Notes: generated by a model not told the origin, from the letters alone. A stretch of 64,000 nt of DNA from Armigeres subalbatus (GCF_024139115.2 NW_026943327.1:1053890-1117889); one strand, 5' to 3'. Counted from the first letter of the stretch, positions 45,821 to 56,337 are shown. Numbers and translations are program-made.

Positions 45821-46108
45821 GGGGCCCTCCTTAGCCGTGCGGTAAGACGCGCGGCTACAAAGCAAGACCATGCTGAGGGTGGCTGGGTTCGATTCCCGGT
45901 GCCAGTCTAGGCAATTTCGGATTGGAAATTGTCTCGACTTCCCTGGGCATAAAAGTATCATCGTGTTAGCCTCATGATATACGAATGCAAAAATGGTAAC
46001 CTGGCTTAGAAGCCTCGCAGTTAATAACTGTGCAATTGCTTAATGAACACTAAGCTGCAAGACAGCTCTGACCCAGTGTGGGGATGTAATGTCAATAAGA
46101 AGAAGAAG
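45821..46108 (+). mobile_element. tRNA-derived SINE (Feilai-like), copy 1
   Basis: The 5' tRNA-like head has an A-box-like TTAGCCGTGCGG and a B box GGTTCGATTCC (45886-45896), the internal RNA polymerase III promoter. A tRNA-unrelated body (CATCGTGTTAGCCTCATGAT, GTGTGGGGATGTAATG) and an (AGA)n tail follow. A 13-bp TSD with one mismatch (AAATTCATTTCTA, 45808-45820; AAATTAATTTCTA, 46109-46121) brackets it. The sequence matches my memory of Feilai from Aedes aegypti. Confidence 0.9.
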
Positions 46109-46240
46109 AAATTAATTTCTAAGTTCTGTTTTTGAATAAAACTCAAAGGTGCAGCCGAATCGGGTTGGACGCAAAAGTGACGTAGGACTACGTGGCTATA
46201 CGAAATGGATGGTATTTGTCATCATAGTTTGTGTTATTGG

Positions 46241-46534
46241 TTATTTCTCTCTCGTATAAGCTCTTTCTTCCTCATCAATTATTGGTGGCCCTGATAAGAG
46301 CCGTTTGTTTATGGTTTCAATGGGAATCTGTGAATTCCGGTTGTTTCTAGTGGATGCTGAAGTTAATTTCTCCTGCTTCATTTGATAGATCCTGTAAACA
46401 TTTGATAGATGAGCTTCTGTAAATAAATAAAGAAACAAGGTAAAATTATTCTCTAATAATTTCCATTTATGAGATTATCGTACGAATGCCATTCAAATTA
46501 GGTAATAAGAAGTTTTCTGCCTTCGATGAATGCT
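46241..46534 (-). CDS. Candidate 3'-terminal exons of a host gene, function unknown
   Basis: On the minus strand the last exon (46416-46241) follows an excellent acceptor (pyrimidine tract GTTTCTTTATTTATTTACAG) and reads AHLSNVYRIYQMKQEKLTSA, then NNRNSQIPIETINKRL and ends DEEERAYTREK. A 67-bp intron (46483-46417, donor GTACGA) separates it from a 51-bp exon (46534-46484) that is open in the joining phase (HSSKAENFLLPNLNGI), again with a good acceptor (TTTTCGTTTACAG). The joined text has protein-like composition and no membrane segment. The exon upstream is unclear; the nearest splice border is at 46661. No family is recognised. This is the strongest host-gene candidate in the window, but without transcripts it is a prediction. 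Confidence 0.4.
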
Positions 46535-46661
46535 CTGTAAACGAAAATAAGAAAATTAGATAAGTTATCCATTTTTGGATTTGTCAATGAGTGTCATTGA
46601 TATGAGGTATCCGGGTCAATAAATGATGACAAACAAGCGGGATAATGCTAATTGGTGTGTT

Positions 46662-46734
46662 CTGTAATGAGAGAAGTTGAAACAAAAACAATTATACATA
46701 GGTTGAGTGAGTTTTCACATTCAGCTATAATCAC
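46662..46734 (-). other. Candidate 73-bp intron, diverged copy of the array's border
   Basis: Donor GATGTTCAG|GTGATT and acceptor TTCTCTCATTACAG|AACACACC (minus strand) match the borders of the tandem units at 49.9-51.0 kb (GATATTCAG|GTAATT and TTGATTACAG|AACACACC). The exon-side bases are conserved while the intron has changed fully, which is what splicing constraint would leave. Confidence 0.45.
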
Positions 46735-48055
46735 CTGAACATCGAAAACTTCCAATAGATCCCAACGAGTGAAACCGGAAGAAAACCAAAGTCGTTAAAT
46801 TCAGTCGGTGATGTCACCACATAACATATGTGTAACACGGGTAGCAAAAGTTGTACCCTTATAACACTTTTTATTTGTTATACGGAACATCGAAACGTCA
46901 GAAGATAGTATAACAGTATTTGATCTAACAAGGGGTCACGCGACTTATCTTGTATATCTGAATACGATTCGCGTTGGAATTATACAAAAGATTTTCCCTA
47001 ATGGCGTTGGGTGTTTAGGAGCTGAAATTGTTTTTTATAATTAATTGGAGATTGGGGTAAACAATATTAAGGTGTAAAAGAAAGGAGTTGAAGGTATGTA
47101 ACTGATTTAATATTGTATTGATATTGATTCTACAAACTCGAACAAAATCCATTCTTACGCCGCGCACGGGCTGTTAACCAGTAAACGATGAATTTGTTTG
47201 GTGTTTGGTTGAAATATTATGTTTTTATTCGAAAAGCATATCAAATGCTCATTCATTGTCATGAGCATATTTATTAACCGCATTTCTCAAACATTTCCCA
47301 TGTGTGGCGTCTCTCCCAGTGGTGTGGCATCGCACCCGAATTTGACTTTTTTTTTCTAACATGTATGTAACCAACTTTTTGTCTTTCAAAAGTCTTCTAC
47401 ACTATGTTTCCTTAAGCTATCAATAACAACAAGTAGAGTTTCATTTATTGGATTATTTTGAAGAATTTTCGATTTTTAAAAAGTTTATGCCTCACCTAGA
47501 TTTACCCTCAGTTAAATGTTCATTGCACAGTTTTGGTGTTTTCTGTTTCCTTTTTACATGTCGTTGAAATTGCTCTACTTTTAGTAAAGAGTATTCGGAA
47601 TACTATCAACCCAAAAGCAATGTTCTAATAATGAAAAAAATGCCATGAAAAGAGATAATATTAATAACGCACATCGTAATAACCTATTCAGATTACGTGC
47701 TTCATGGCATGATAAAGATTATCTTGATTTCAATGTTGAATCATCACATTTTCATTTTATATGATATCCAAATTGGAAACACCCCACAGATGCGATTATC
47801 TCCTGCATTATGATAAGCGAGCTTGCTTTCGTACAATTGATAATTTATAATGTTGCTTCTAAGAGTGAAATCAGTAGTGATTCAGTTTGGTTGCAAATTT
47901 TCGAATACTATTCTAGTTTGAATAAGAGCCAAAATAGATCAAACTCACAGGCTTCCCCAGCAGTGTTCTATTCATGTTTGATTGTTTTTCTATTGAATGA
48001 AATGATTATGTTGCTGTTGAGGAAGGCGCGGTAAATGCAAAGTGGATTGATCCGT
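46735..48055. other. Unassigned sequence, possibly intronic
   Basis: About 46800-46960 has TGTAACACGGGTAGCAAAAG and related words like a decayed MITE. Nothing else is recognised. Confidence 0.35.
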
Positions 48056-48059
48056 ATAT

Positions 48060-48625
48060 AAAATGACGCATTCATGGACCGAAACAATTCTAGGAACTTT
48101 TTCCAAATAGGCGTAACTGCATTTGACCTTGAAATTTGAAACGGCTAATACTTCCTCTGTTAAGAATATTTTGTTCAATTGACGTTACTACCAGATAGAT
48201 TGGAATCCATTCTTTATCAGAAAAATATATTAAGCTCGTTTAGTGGAATGTATTAAACCGTCTAAGACGAATTAAGTACTGTCCATTTAATTCCACCAGT
48301 TAATTTTCGTTATCTTTGCAGATACGTATTTCGACCACAACTGTGTGGTCGTCTTCAGTGTCTTGTAGTCGAGTCAAGTACAAGACACTGAAGACGACCA
48401 CACAGTTGTGGTCGAAATACGTATCTGCAAAGATAACGAAAATTAACTGGTGGAATTAAATGGACAGTACTTAATTCGTCTTAGACGGTTCCATTCTTTA
48501 TGTTGAGCACATTAGAGGACGAAAATAGTTTGAATGAAGCGCACCGTCACCGTTCCAAAAGCTAAGGTCAAAATCAATTACACCCATTTGAAAAAAATCC
48601 CTAGAATTGAAAAATATTTGAATCT
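48060..48625. repeat. Outer diverged inverted repeat around a perfect palindrome
   Basis: The reverse complement of 48080-48155 (AAGGTCAAATGCAGTTACGC, CTATTTGGAAAAAGTTCC) matches 48560-48612 (AAGGTCAAAATCAATTACAC, CCATTTGAAAAAAATCCC). The perfect palindrome 48256-48490 sits between these arms. Confidence 0.6.
48256..48490. mobile_element. Perfect 112-bp-arm palindromic foldback MITE
   Basis: Arms 48256-48367 and 48379-48490 are exact reverse complements over 112 bp, with an 11-nt spacer. From the outside in they contain ACCGTCTAAGACGAATTAAG, CCATTTAATTCCACC, GATACGTATTTCGACCACAA and GTCTTCAGTGTCTTGTA. It is the same family as 12083-12263 and 17308-17465. Complete arm identity implies recent formation or ongoing gene conversion. 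It is non-coding, but its transcript would be a long hairpin. Confidence 0.9.
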
Positions 48626-49411
48626 CGTGATTCATTCGTGGTTCAAATCTGCAGAAAATAGAACTGAGGGGTATAACAGTTTTAAGCTTTTGAATCACGA
48701 CTGTTATAAAAAATGAATCTTGAGCCGCTGCTGGGAAAGTGCATGATTCAGATTCATATTCAAACTGACAGCCCCGAACGATTTGAATCACTGTAGATTT
48801 TACTCTAATCTATTTTGTGATTGTTGCGCATCGTAGACAAACATTGGTGTCATCCTTTCGAAAAAACCGAAGACTGCATATATAAAGATTCGTTCTCAAT
48901 GTAGAACAGTTCTAAGGAATATACTTTTCTACACATGTTGAATAAAATCTACATTTTTACCATGCTGACTCAAAAATATTATATCAGTTTTATAAGAATT
49001 TTATTTTTGTATGATAAATAAGTTAAAATGGATAAAAGATGAAAATTTCATCAAAAATCGCCTGAAAATAGAAGTTTACTCTACAAATAAATCAAATTAG
49101 ATTTCATCAAATATAAATTCATTAGTAACAGCATAGGAGAGACCTTCTTTTGGATGCAATCCGTCATTTTTGAAAACAATGTAAAAATTTGACGATAGAA
49201 AAATAAATATCATTATACTTCGGCTACAGATCTTGCACTTTGTAGTCTTGGAAAAAAGTGTTATAATTTTCTGATCATATGGTATTTGTTTACACTTGAA
49301 AATGACAGAACGATGTTCCCGTTCCCAATTATAACAGTTTTGGCTCATCAAAAGGGGGTCAACTTTTGGATTGGATTTTGTTCGAAGATCCACTTATGTT
49401 ATGTGATGTCA
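48626..49411. other. Unassigned sequence
   Basis: Nothing recognised beyond AT-rich text. Confidence 0.4.
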
Positions 49412-49701
49412 CCCTCCTTAGCCGTGCGGTAAGACGCATGGCTACAAAGCAAGACCATGCTGAGGGTGGCTGGGTTCGATTCCCGGTGCCGGTCTAGGCA
49501 ATTTTCGGATTGGAAATTGTCTCGATTTCCCTGGGCATAAAAGTATCATCGTGCTAGCCTCATGATATACAAATGCAAAAATGGTAACCTGGCTTAGAAA
49601 CCTCGCAGTTAATAACTGTGGAAGTGCTAAATGAACACTAAGCTGCGAGGCGGCTCTGTCCCAGTGTGGGGATGTAATGCCAATAAGAAGAAGAAGAAGA
49701 A
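49412..49701 (+). mobile_element. tRNA-derived SINE (Feilai-like), copy 2
   Basis: It has the same head, B box (GGTTCGATTCC at 49473-49483), body and (AGA)n tail as copy 1 and is more than 90% identical to it. The 7-bp duplication GATGTCA (49405-49411 and 49702-49708) flanks it. Confidence 0.9.
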
Positions 49702-49704
49702 GAT

Positions 49705-51090
49705 GTCAGAACGAGACAAAGCTGAACCGGAGCAGAGCCGAAGCGCTCAACCGGCGAAGATGAGCCGACTGCGGAAATAAGAGTTTGTGCAGTGATGCTG
49801 CGATCGTAACGAGGAGTTCAACCAATCCTCCAATTAACAAGAAAGCATGTACGAAGATCATCATCATTAGTGTGTTCTGTAATTAAAATAAGTGAATCGA
49901 AATAACAAATGTTTTCGGATGTCTTCGCCGTTTGGTTTAATTACCTGAAGTTCGGAAACTTTCAGAGGATCTCTGCGACGAGTGCTAGAGATACGAGACT
50001 CCAAACCAACAGACTCTGTCTGTTATGGCAAAACGAGACAGAGCTCAACCGGAGGAAATCCGAAGCCCTCAACTGGCAAAGATGACCCGACTGCGGAAAT
50101 AAGAGTTTGTGTAGTGATGCGGTGGTTGCTGCTACCGGAACGAGAAGGAGTTCAACCAAAGAAATGTCGAATCCTCGAAGAAAGCATTTATGAAGATCAT
50201 CATTGGTGTGTTCTGTAATAAAAATGTGTAAATCGAAATAACAAACGGTTTCGTAAGTCTTAGCCGTTTGTTTTAATTACCTGAATATCGGAAACTTCCG
50301 GAGGATCTCTGCAACGAGTGCCAGAGATACGAGACTCCAAACCAATAGATTCGGTTTGGAATGTCAGAACGAAACAGAGCTCAACCGGAGGAAAGACGAA
50401 GCCCTCAACTGACAAAGATGACCCGACTGCGGAAATAAGAGTTTGTGTAGTGATGCGGTGGTTGCTGCTACCGGAACGAGAAGGAATTCAAACAGAGCAA
50501 TGCCGAATCCTCCAAGTAACAGGAAGCAGGTACGAAGACCATCATTGGTGTGTTCTGTAATCAAAATAAGTGAATCGAAATAACAAATGGTTTCGTAAGT
50601 CTTCGCCGTTTGGTTTAATTACCTGAATATCGGAAACTTCCGGAGGATCTCTGCGACGATTGCTAGAGATACGAGACTCCAAACCAACAGGTTCGGCCTG
50701 TTATGACAGAACGAGACGGAGCTCAATCGGAGGAAAGCCGAAGCCCTCAACTGGCAAAGATGACCCGACTGCGGAAAGAAGAGTTTGTGTAGTGATGCGA
50801 TGGTTGCTGCTACCGGAACGAGAAGGAATTCAACCAGAGCAATGCCGAATCCTCCAAGTAACAGGAAGCAGGTACGAAGACCATCATTGGTGTGTTCTGT
50901 AATCAAAATAAGTGAATCGAAATAACAAATGGTTTCGTAAGTCTTCGCCGTTTGGCTTAATTACCTGAATATCGGAAACTTCCGGAGGATCTCTGCGACG
51001 AGATACGAGGCTCCAAACCAACAGATTCGGTCAGAACGAGACAGAGCTCAACCGGAGGAAAGCCGAAGCCCTCAACTGACAAATTCTAAG
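49705..51090. repeat. Tandem array of about 340-bp exon-like units
   Basis: The word TGTGTTCTGT recurs at 49871, 50207, 50549 and 50891 (steps 336, 342, 342), with one partial unit on each side. Each unit has a region of about 270 bp that is open on both strands and a conserved 68-bp spacer. On the minus strand the spacer looks like an intron: donor ATATTCAG|GTAATT, acceptor TTATTTTGATTACAG|AA. On the plus strand an 78-80-codon frame (EIRDSKP...CVVMRWLLLPEREG...EDHHWCVL) survives in three units with the same stop. The minus frame (ITEHTNDGLRTCFLLLGGFG, two hydrophobic stretches) is intact in one unit and has a nonsense change in the unit at 50364-50564. Which strand codes, if any, is open. 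Confidence 0.75.
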
Positions 51091-51350
51091 AATCCTATTA
51101 AATTTTCTCGCAAGATTCTGAATTTGGTTATGAGATCAATCGTAAATAGCGAATTTGATAGCGCGTCGGAGGGAGATGATGTAGTGAATTTTAATGAATG
51201 GGATCACTAACAGCAACCAAGCTACCACGCAAAACCCAATGCCACCGAAACAGTCCATTTTCGCAATTAACTCTTCCTTTTCGTAAAATGTTGGTCCTGA
51301 GAAGAACCAATTTTCTTTTCCAAATTCCCATTCCAATCACTAACTGCATC
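51091..51350 (-). repeat. Duplicated block, copy 1, with membrane-protein-like frame
   Basis: It matches 51679-51733 plus 51958-52170. On the minus strand 51336-51136 reads GKENWFFSGPTFYEKEELIA, then a hydrophobic stretch IGFCVVAWLLLVIPFIKIHY and ends RRAIKFAIYD. In the second copy this frame has a TAG in the hydrophobic stretch, while an alternative frame ending GLFRWH..RGSLVAVSDPIH is open in both. Neither is recognised. Confidence 0.5.
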
Positions 51351-51436
51351 CAATCGGTTGTGTAAATTTGCAGCATTGCCACACTGCCACCGTGCTGCTG
51401 TGTCCGCTTCGTTGCATCGAATGTCGGACCACCTTC

Positions 51437-51657
51437 TGTGCAATTCCGATCAAAATGGCTCGCGCGCGCCGAACAGCAGCTTTCTTGTATTTAATAAATT
51501 AAACCCGTAAGCCCCGCCCCTTTGTGAGCTGATATGGTGTAAATATAATGTGCACTCATATCGATTAATGAAGGGGCGGGGCTAATGGGATTACTCCATT
51601 AGATTTAAGAAAGCCGCTTTTCCGCGCGCGCGAGCCATTTCGATCGGGATTCCACAG
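51437..51657. mobile_element. Foldback element with CGCGCGCGAGCCATTT arms
   Basis: The left arm (TTCCGATCAAAATGGCTCGC ... AAGCCCCGCCCCTT) is inverted in the right arm (AAGGGGCGGGGCTAATGG ... GCGAGCCATTTCGATCGGGA). Arm similarity is about 75-80% over 90 bp, with an AT-rich loop. It lies between the two copies of the duplicated block. Confidence 0.65.
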
Positions 51658-51678
51658 ACCGTTCGGAGAATTATGAAT

Positions 51679-52200
51679 TCAAAGAATGCAATGAAACTTT
51701 CTCGAAAGATTCTGAATTTGGTTATGAGATGTTGTTTATCTAAGATGCGTATTGTTGCGAGGAATGACAACAGAAATTTGACTCAAGACGAAGTTTCTTC
51801 ATATTACCAAACATTATCTCTTGACATCTGTCTGTCCAAGCGACGTTCACTAATGGGTAGTTGCTGTATGTAGATAGTTTTCTCAAAGGTAGTTTCTTCA
51901 TGGATTTTATACAAAAGAAAGTTAATCCGAAATAAACTTTCTTCAAAGTTCAAAACTCAATCGTAAATAGCGAATTTGATAGCGCGTCGGAGGGATATGA
52001 TGTGATGAATTTTAATGGATGGGATCACTAACAGCTACCAAACTACCACGCCAAACCCGATGCCACCGAAACAGTCCATTTTCGCAATTAACTCTTTCTT
52101 TTCGTAAAATGTTGGCCCTGAGAAGAACCAATTTTCTTTTCCCAATGTTCCTTTCCAACTGACACCACAATTTGTAATAAATATTCAGCATCGGCACTGG
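51679..52200 (-). repeat. Duplicated block, copy 2, interrupted
   Basis: The same text as 51091-51350 (CTCGAAAGATTCTGAATTTG, GATAGCGCGTCGGAGGGA, CAGTCCATTTTCGCAATTAA), with 224 bp of extra sequence at 51734-51957 after GGTTATGAGAT. The extra piece has AAGTTTCTTC/GAAGAAAGTT-like words and may be a small insertion. Confidence 0.7.
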
Positions 52201-52929
52201 CGGTGCAGAATCGCCACAGTGCTATTTTTATGGTCAACCTTTTCTTCATATGAAATTCTGGTTCGTTGAGGTTGAATAATCTGCAGCAACACATCGAGTA
52301 CCACCACCAATGCGAAGGATTTTCTTTGAAAATGTTACCAGCGCCTCCGTGGTGCTGTGTCCGCTCCGCATTGATCGCTTTGATGCGTCCGCTCTTCGTG
52401 AAATCTTGTTCAAATTGAGGATTAGATCCAAACCCGCAAGTGATTGATTTGTGATGTCTGTGGTAGTGATGCATGTACGTAATTGGTTAGTTTACCAATT
52501 GCTAAACTTTTTATCAATTATCGATAATAAATAGTTAAAATCAGTATTTTCATATAAATACAAAGAAGCGTTGACTCATCTTTGATTGAATGGTCCAAAA
52601 AAAATGAAAATCCATCAAGAAACGGCTGAGATATTAAAGTTTAAAGTCTATCATATTTTCGTGACGGTCTTCGATTTTCGCAATCGTAGTGTACCCCAAT
52701 ATAGAAAAGACAGACGTAGTCCTACGTCAAAACATTCTCGGCACCTCGGGCTTATAGTAACCACACATGCATGCCACCCAAATTACAAATGCATACAATA
52801 ACAGGCAGAGCTAGGCCTTCAATTAATGTGAAAGTACTAATAAGAACCAAGTTGCAATAGAATATAGAAACATGGAACAAGAAGTAACACTCTCGAACAA
52901 AAAGACATTAATTTTAGTTTGATACTTGA
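52201..52929. other. Unassigned sequence
   Basis: A 128-codon minus-strand frame (52474-52088) spans the edge of the duplicated block and is not recognised. Nothing else is seen. Confidence 0.35.
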
Positions 52930-53560
52930 TGGGCTACAGCTCTTCGATGAACCTACGCCGAATGGAGTATCCTTCTCCACTGGACTCGATCCTGGGCCAA
53001 TCGCTTCCAGTCGCCCTGAACATTGAGCGCCCTCAGGTCCTCTTCAACTGCAAAAAGCCATCGTGTACGCAGCCTCTTCCGGGTTCTCTACTAAATATCT
53101 TCGCTTGACGTTCTTCCGGCATACAAACAACGTGACCAGCCCAACGTAGTCTGCCGTGTTAATAATTTCCAGCCCTTTATACACCTGGTACAATTCGTGA
53201 TTCATGCGGCGCCGCCAGATACCGTATAGTCCGCAGCACCTTACGATCAAACACTCCGAAAGCTCTCCGATCAGCCTCCTTTAACGTCCATGTTTCATGG
53301 CCGTAAAAAGCCACCGGAAGAATCAGAGTGCTATACAGCGCGAGTTTTGTTTTCGTTTGCAGACTACGGGACTTAAGCTGGTTACGAATACCGTATTAAG
53401 CCCTATTTGCAGCTGCAATACGCCTTTTAACCTCGCGGGTAACATCATTATCGCACGTCACTAATGTTCCAAGATACACAAATTCTTCTACCACTTCAAA
53501 TGTTTCACCATTCCGCGTTTGATTACGATCGAGTTAAGTCGCATCGGCGCAATCGGTCGA
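52930..53560 (-). pseudogene. RTE-like RT C-terminal fragment
   Basis: Minus-strand translation gives EEFVYLGTLVTCDNDVTREV, RIAAANRA, GIRNQLKSRSLQTKTKLALY, FYGHETWTLKEADRRAFGVF, then YGIWRRRMNHELYQVYKGLE in a shifted frame. The order matches the C-terminal frame at 32764-33381. The RT core upstream is missing and two or more stops are present. Confidence 0.8.
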
Positions 53561-53768
53561 TCGCAGTTAATTTATTGAGAGGTGTCCAATAACGCCCCCC
53601 CGTCTCTCGGGTAAAAGTGATTACTCACTAAATCGGTAACGCGAATAAGCAACACAAGTGTCTACCACGAGTGCAAATTAAAAACCCACCAACAAGCAAA
53701 GCTTATTTGATGAACAGTTCTAATTTCCCCCGTATGGGGCAAAACCCCGGAACCCCGGGGAAAAAAAT

Positions 53769-54066
53769 ATGGTAATGGAAAGGATGGAGGAGAGGAAAAG
53801 CTTTCATGGAGTGTCCCCAGTATTAGGAGAAAAAACATTCCAGAGCCACTGTGGGACAATAATTGCGGCGAAAAAAAACGAGAGAAGGAAAAATATTTGT
53901 AACAGTGCGGAATGAAAGTCAGGACAAAAACCTGGCTAAAATTGAAGAACTAGTGGACGGAATTACGGTGAAAATTTATGAACATAAATCATTGAACTCC
54001 TTCAAAGTGATAGTGTTCTGCCGTGATGTGAAAAAAGATACGGACGACAGAGAGTCCACTTTCTAA
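53769..54066 (+). pseudogene. I-clade gag N-terminus, frameshifted
   Basis: ATG 53769 (MVMERMEERKSFHGVSPVLG) runs to an A8 tract near 53870, where a 1-nt shift leads into EGKIFVTVRNESQDKNLAKI, VKIYEHKSLNSFKVIVFCRD and a stop at 54066. The RNA-binding core and CCHC knuckles are deleted. The family role is RNA packaging in the retrotransposition particle. Confidence 0.6.
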
Positions 54067-54129
54067 AATCCATCGCATTTAGATCATGAGACCGCCAATC
54101 CCTGATAAAAATCTATAAAGCAACCGTAC

Positions 54130-55680
54130 TTAAAAAATACTATATGCAGCCCCGATCATATCTTCAATTAGCGACACGGCAATCAAACGGTTCGAAAGTT
54201 TGCGCAACAGCGCCCTACGAATTATCATAGGAGCATTCCATGCCAGCCCAATAATAAGCATTCAGGCCGAAGCAGGCATCCCAAACATCAGATTTCTTTT
54301 GAACCAAAAACAAGCGATATTTGCAGCAAAGGTAGTCAACAATCCTCGTCAACCATCAAACAGCGAAACAGAAGAACTCAGCAGCAACAGTTCAGGGGAA
54401 CTTTGGAATCAATGACCAACTACTGAACAAAACACCTTAAAAACTAGAGGTAGCCAAATCATCGAAGAACTAGAAACAAACATCCCAGCAAGCAAACCCT
54501 TCTATACACCATCTACTCCACCATGGAAAAGAAATCAAATACTCCGATAATACAGTCCTACACGCGAGCCAGACCGGAAATAATCATCTGGATTTAAGAC
54601 AACTATTTGCTCAACGAATGCGTACTAAATACAGATTCCATACAGTTTTATACACTGACGGATCAAAAACAGACTCCAGAACCGGCTTTAGTGTAATTGT
54701 GGAAGGAAACGTAATACGTAAAAGAACACATAACTTAATTAGCATCTACAGCGTCGAAATCATGGCGGTAATTGAAGCTCTGAAGTAGATATCAAACCAA
54801 GATAGTAGGTGCTTTTATCATATGCACCGAATCTCTGAGTGTGATAACAAGTATCGAAAAGAGAAAGATAAAATCTTCCCTCAAAGATGAAATAACCACA
54901 CTGTACAATGACATATCCGGTAAGGGAACATCCATTACCTTCTGTTGGATCCCAAGCTACACCGGCATTCCTGGGAATGAAAAGGCTGATACTGCAGCCA
55001 AACGAGCCCTCGAGCTTAACACCATTATGTAAAAAATAGTTGATCACAAGGAAATTAAAACCATCATTAAAAGAAATATGATTAACAAATTGCACTTGGA
55101 ATGGGAATCAACCAGAACTAACAAATTAGGAGAATGCAAAAATACCACTACACCATTTAGAGAGGTAACACCCGAGCTGGAGAAATTGGCTCAATAATAC
55201 CTAATTTTGTTATTGATACCATACTCTGTTATGAACTAGGCGTGCATAAGAGGTGGAATACCAAAGGAATAATACCAAAAACTAATATACACAATACCTA
55301 AGCCATAACACATTCAGTTATTAAATTGAATTTCAATACCAAACGCATAACCAATTAGTATTCGTTTGGTATTGAAATACCTATGTTATGCCTCAAGTAT
55401 TCTGCATATAAGTTTTTGGTATATTTTTTTGATATTTTACCTCTTTGCAAGGCTAATTCATAACAATTTCTGTTATCGAGGTCATCGCTTCTGCTCGGGC
55501 AGGAAATCGCAGAGAGGACGTTATACTAACCAGACTACGAATCGGCCATACGCAATTAACGCATGCCTATCTACTAGAAAAAAACAGATCCATCCAATTG
55601 CACAAAATGTAAAATTCTTACTGTCAAACACATTATAGTCAACTGTCCAGGATATGATGATGCTCGGGGGAAAAATGGGC
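54130..55680 (+). pseudogene. I-clade ORF2 remnant: RT tail, RNase H, zinc motif
   Basis: SLRNSALRIIIGAFHASPII belongs to the post-RT segment. RNase H follows: LYTDGSKTDSRTGFSV (first Asp), SVEIMAVIEALK (Glu) and, after frame breaks, FCWIPSYTGIPGNEKADTAA, where the usual His of WxPSHxG is Tyr. The C-terminal part ILTRLRIGHTQLTHAYLLEK is followed by a decayed CTKC-like zinc motif. A 350-bp foldback MITE separates RNase H from this C-terminus. RNase H would remove the RNA strand during cDNA synthesis; here it is inactive. Confidence 0.7.
55149..55503. mobile_element. Foldback MITE with CCCGAGC ends inside the I-clade element
   Basis: The ends are CCCGAGC (55149) and GCTCGGG (to 55503). Inside are nested inverted words: AATACCAAAAACTAATATAC against GTATTCTGCATATAAGTTTT-side text, and TTTCAATACCAAACGCATAA against TATTCGTTTGGTATTGAAAT around a centre near 55345. 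No TSD is clear. Its insertion splits the I-clade coding region. Confidence 0.6.
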
Positions 55681-56107
55681 CCCAACCAAATATGAGAGAG
55701 GCATTGGCCGACGACAGCAACCAAACAAAAAAAGAAATCGCGCTGATAGATGAAATATGACATACAACTACTCAACGGAAAACCTGATATAAAACAGTAG
55801 AAGTGTTGAAAAATTCAGTTCATCAAGTTTCATCAGTTTTACCAGTAACCACCTAAATAGGATACTTCGACTCAAAGGAAGACACTGTTAAGCACATTGA
55901 TGATCAGGAGGCCACCGTAATCGAGAACTAGGTAGTGGTACCAGTCCCCAAGGTGCCAAATCTAGGATAGATGTTCTGCCAGCGGACCGGATGAGACCAG
56001 TGAATGAAATATACATATATCTAGATCCTAAGTTACTCAAACTCTGTAAATTGAACAAACAAGACTCGAATAATATTTAAAGAGTCTTTAATAAACATAA
56101 AAAAACA

Positions 56108-56337
56108 CCATCCAGCACCATTTCGCTACCACCACCACTAATGAACCCACATTGATTGCCAGCGACCATGTAGTTCGTTTTGCTGGTATTGATAGTGAGT
56201 CCAATCCTCGCTGTCTCCCTCTTTAAAGGTACAAAAGCCTCTTCCACGGCACGGCGATCAATCCCGATAATATCGATATCGTCCGCAAATCTCAGGAGCA
56301 TATGCGATTTTGTTATAATGGTACCGCTTCTTTGCAC
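56108..56337 (-). pseudogene. RTE-like reverse transcriptase fragment with FADD motif
   Basis: Minus-strand translation gives LLRFADDIDIIGIDRRAVEE (motif C), PLKRETARIGLTINTSKTNY and MVAGNQ, the palm-to-thumb segment of an RTE-like RT. Both ends are truncated. The Lian-like element inserted beside it at 56391/56392. Confidence 0.75.

Larger units (their letters stand above)
53561..56080 (+). mobile_element. I-clade LINE remnant, gag joined to RT tail and RNase H
   Basis: The order is: leader (53561-53768), N-terminal gag (53769-54066), a large deletion, the end of the RT region (54130-54415), RNase H (54600-55035), a foldback MITE (about 55149-55503), then the C-terminal zinc region (55515-55680) and a 3' UTR. 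An RNase H domain after the RT fits the I clade; MosquI is the I element described from Aedes aegypti, and this copy may belong to it. Many stops are present. Confidence 0.65.

Noticed and set aside
45821..45900. A tRNA gene
   Set aside because: The A- and B-box-like sequence is followed by a SINE body and (AGA)n tail and is flanked by a TSD, so it is a tRNA-derived SINE.
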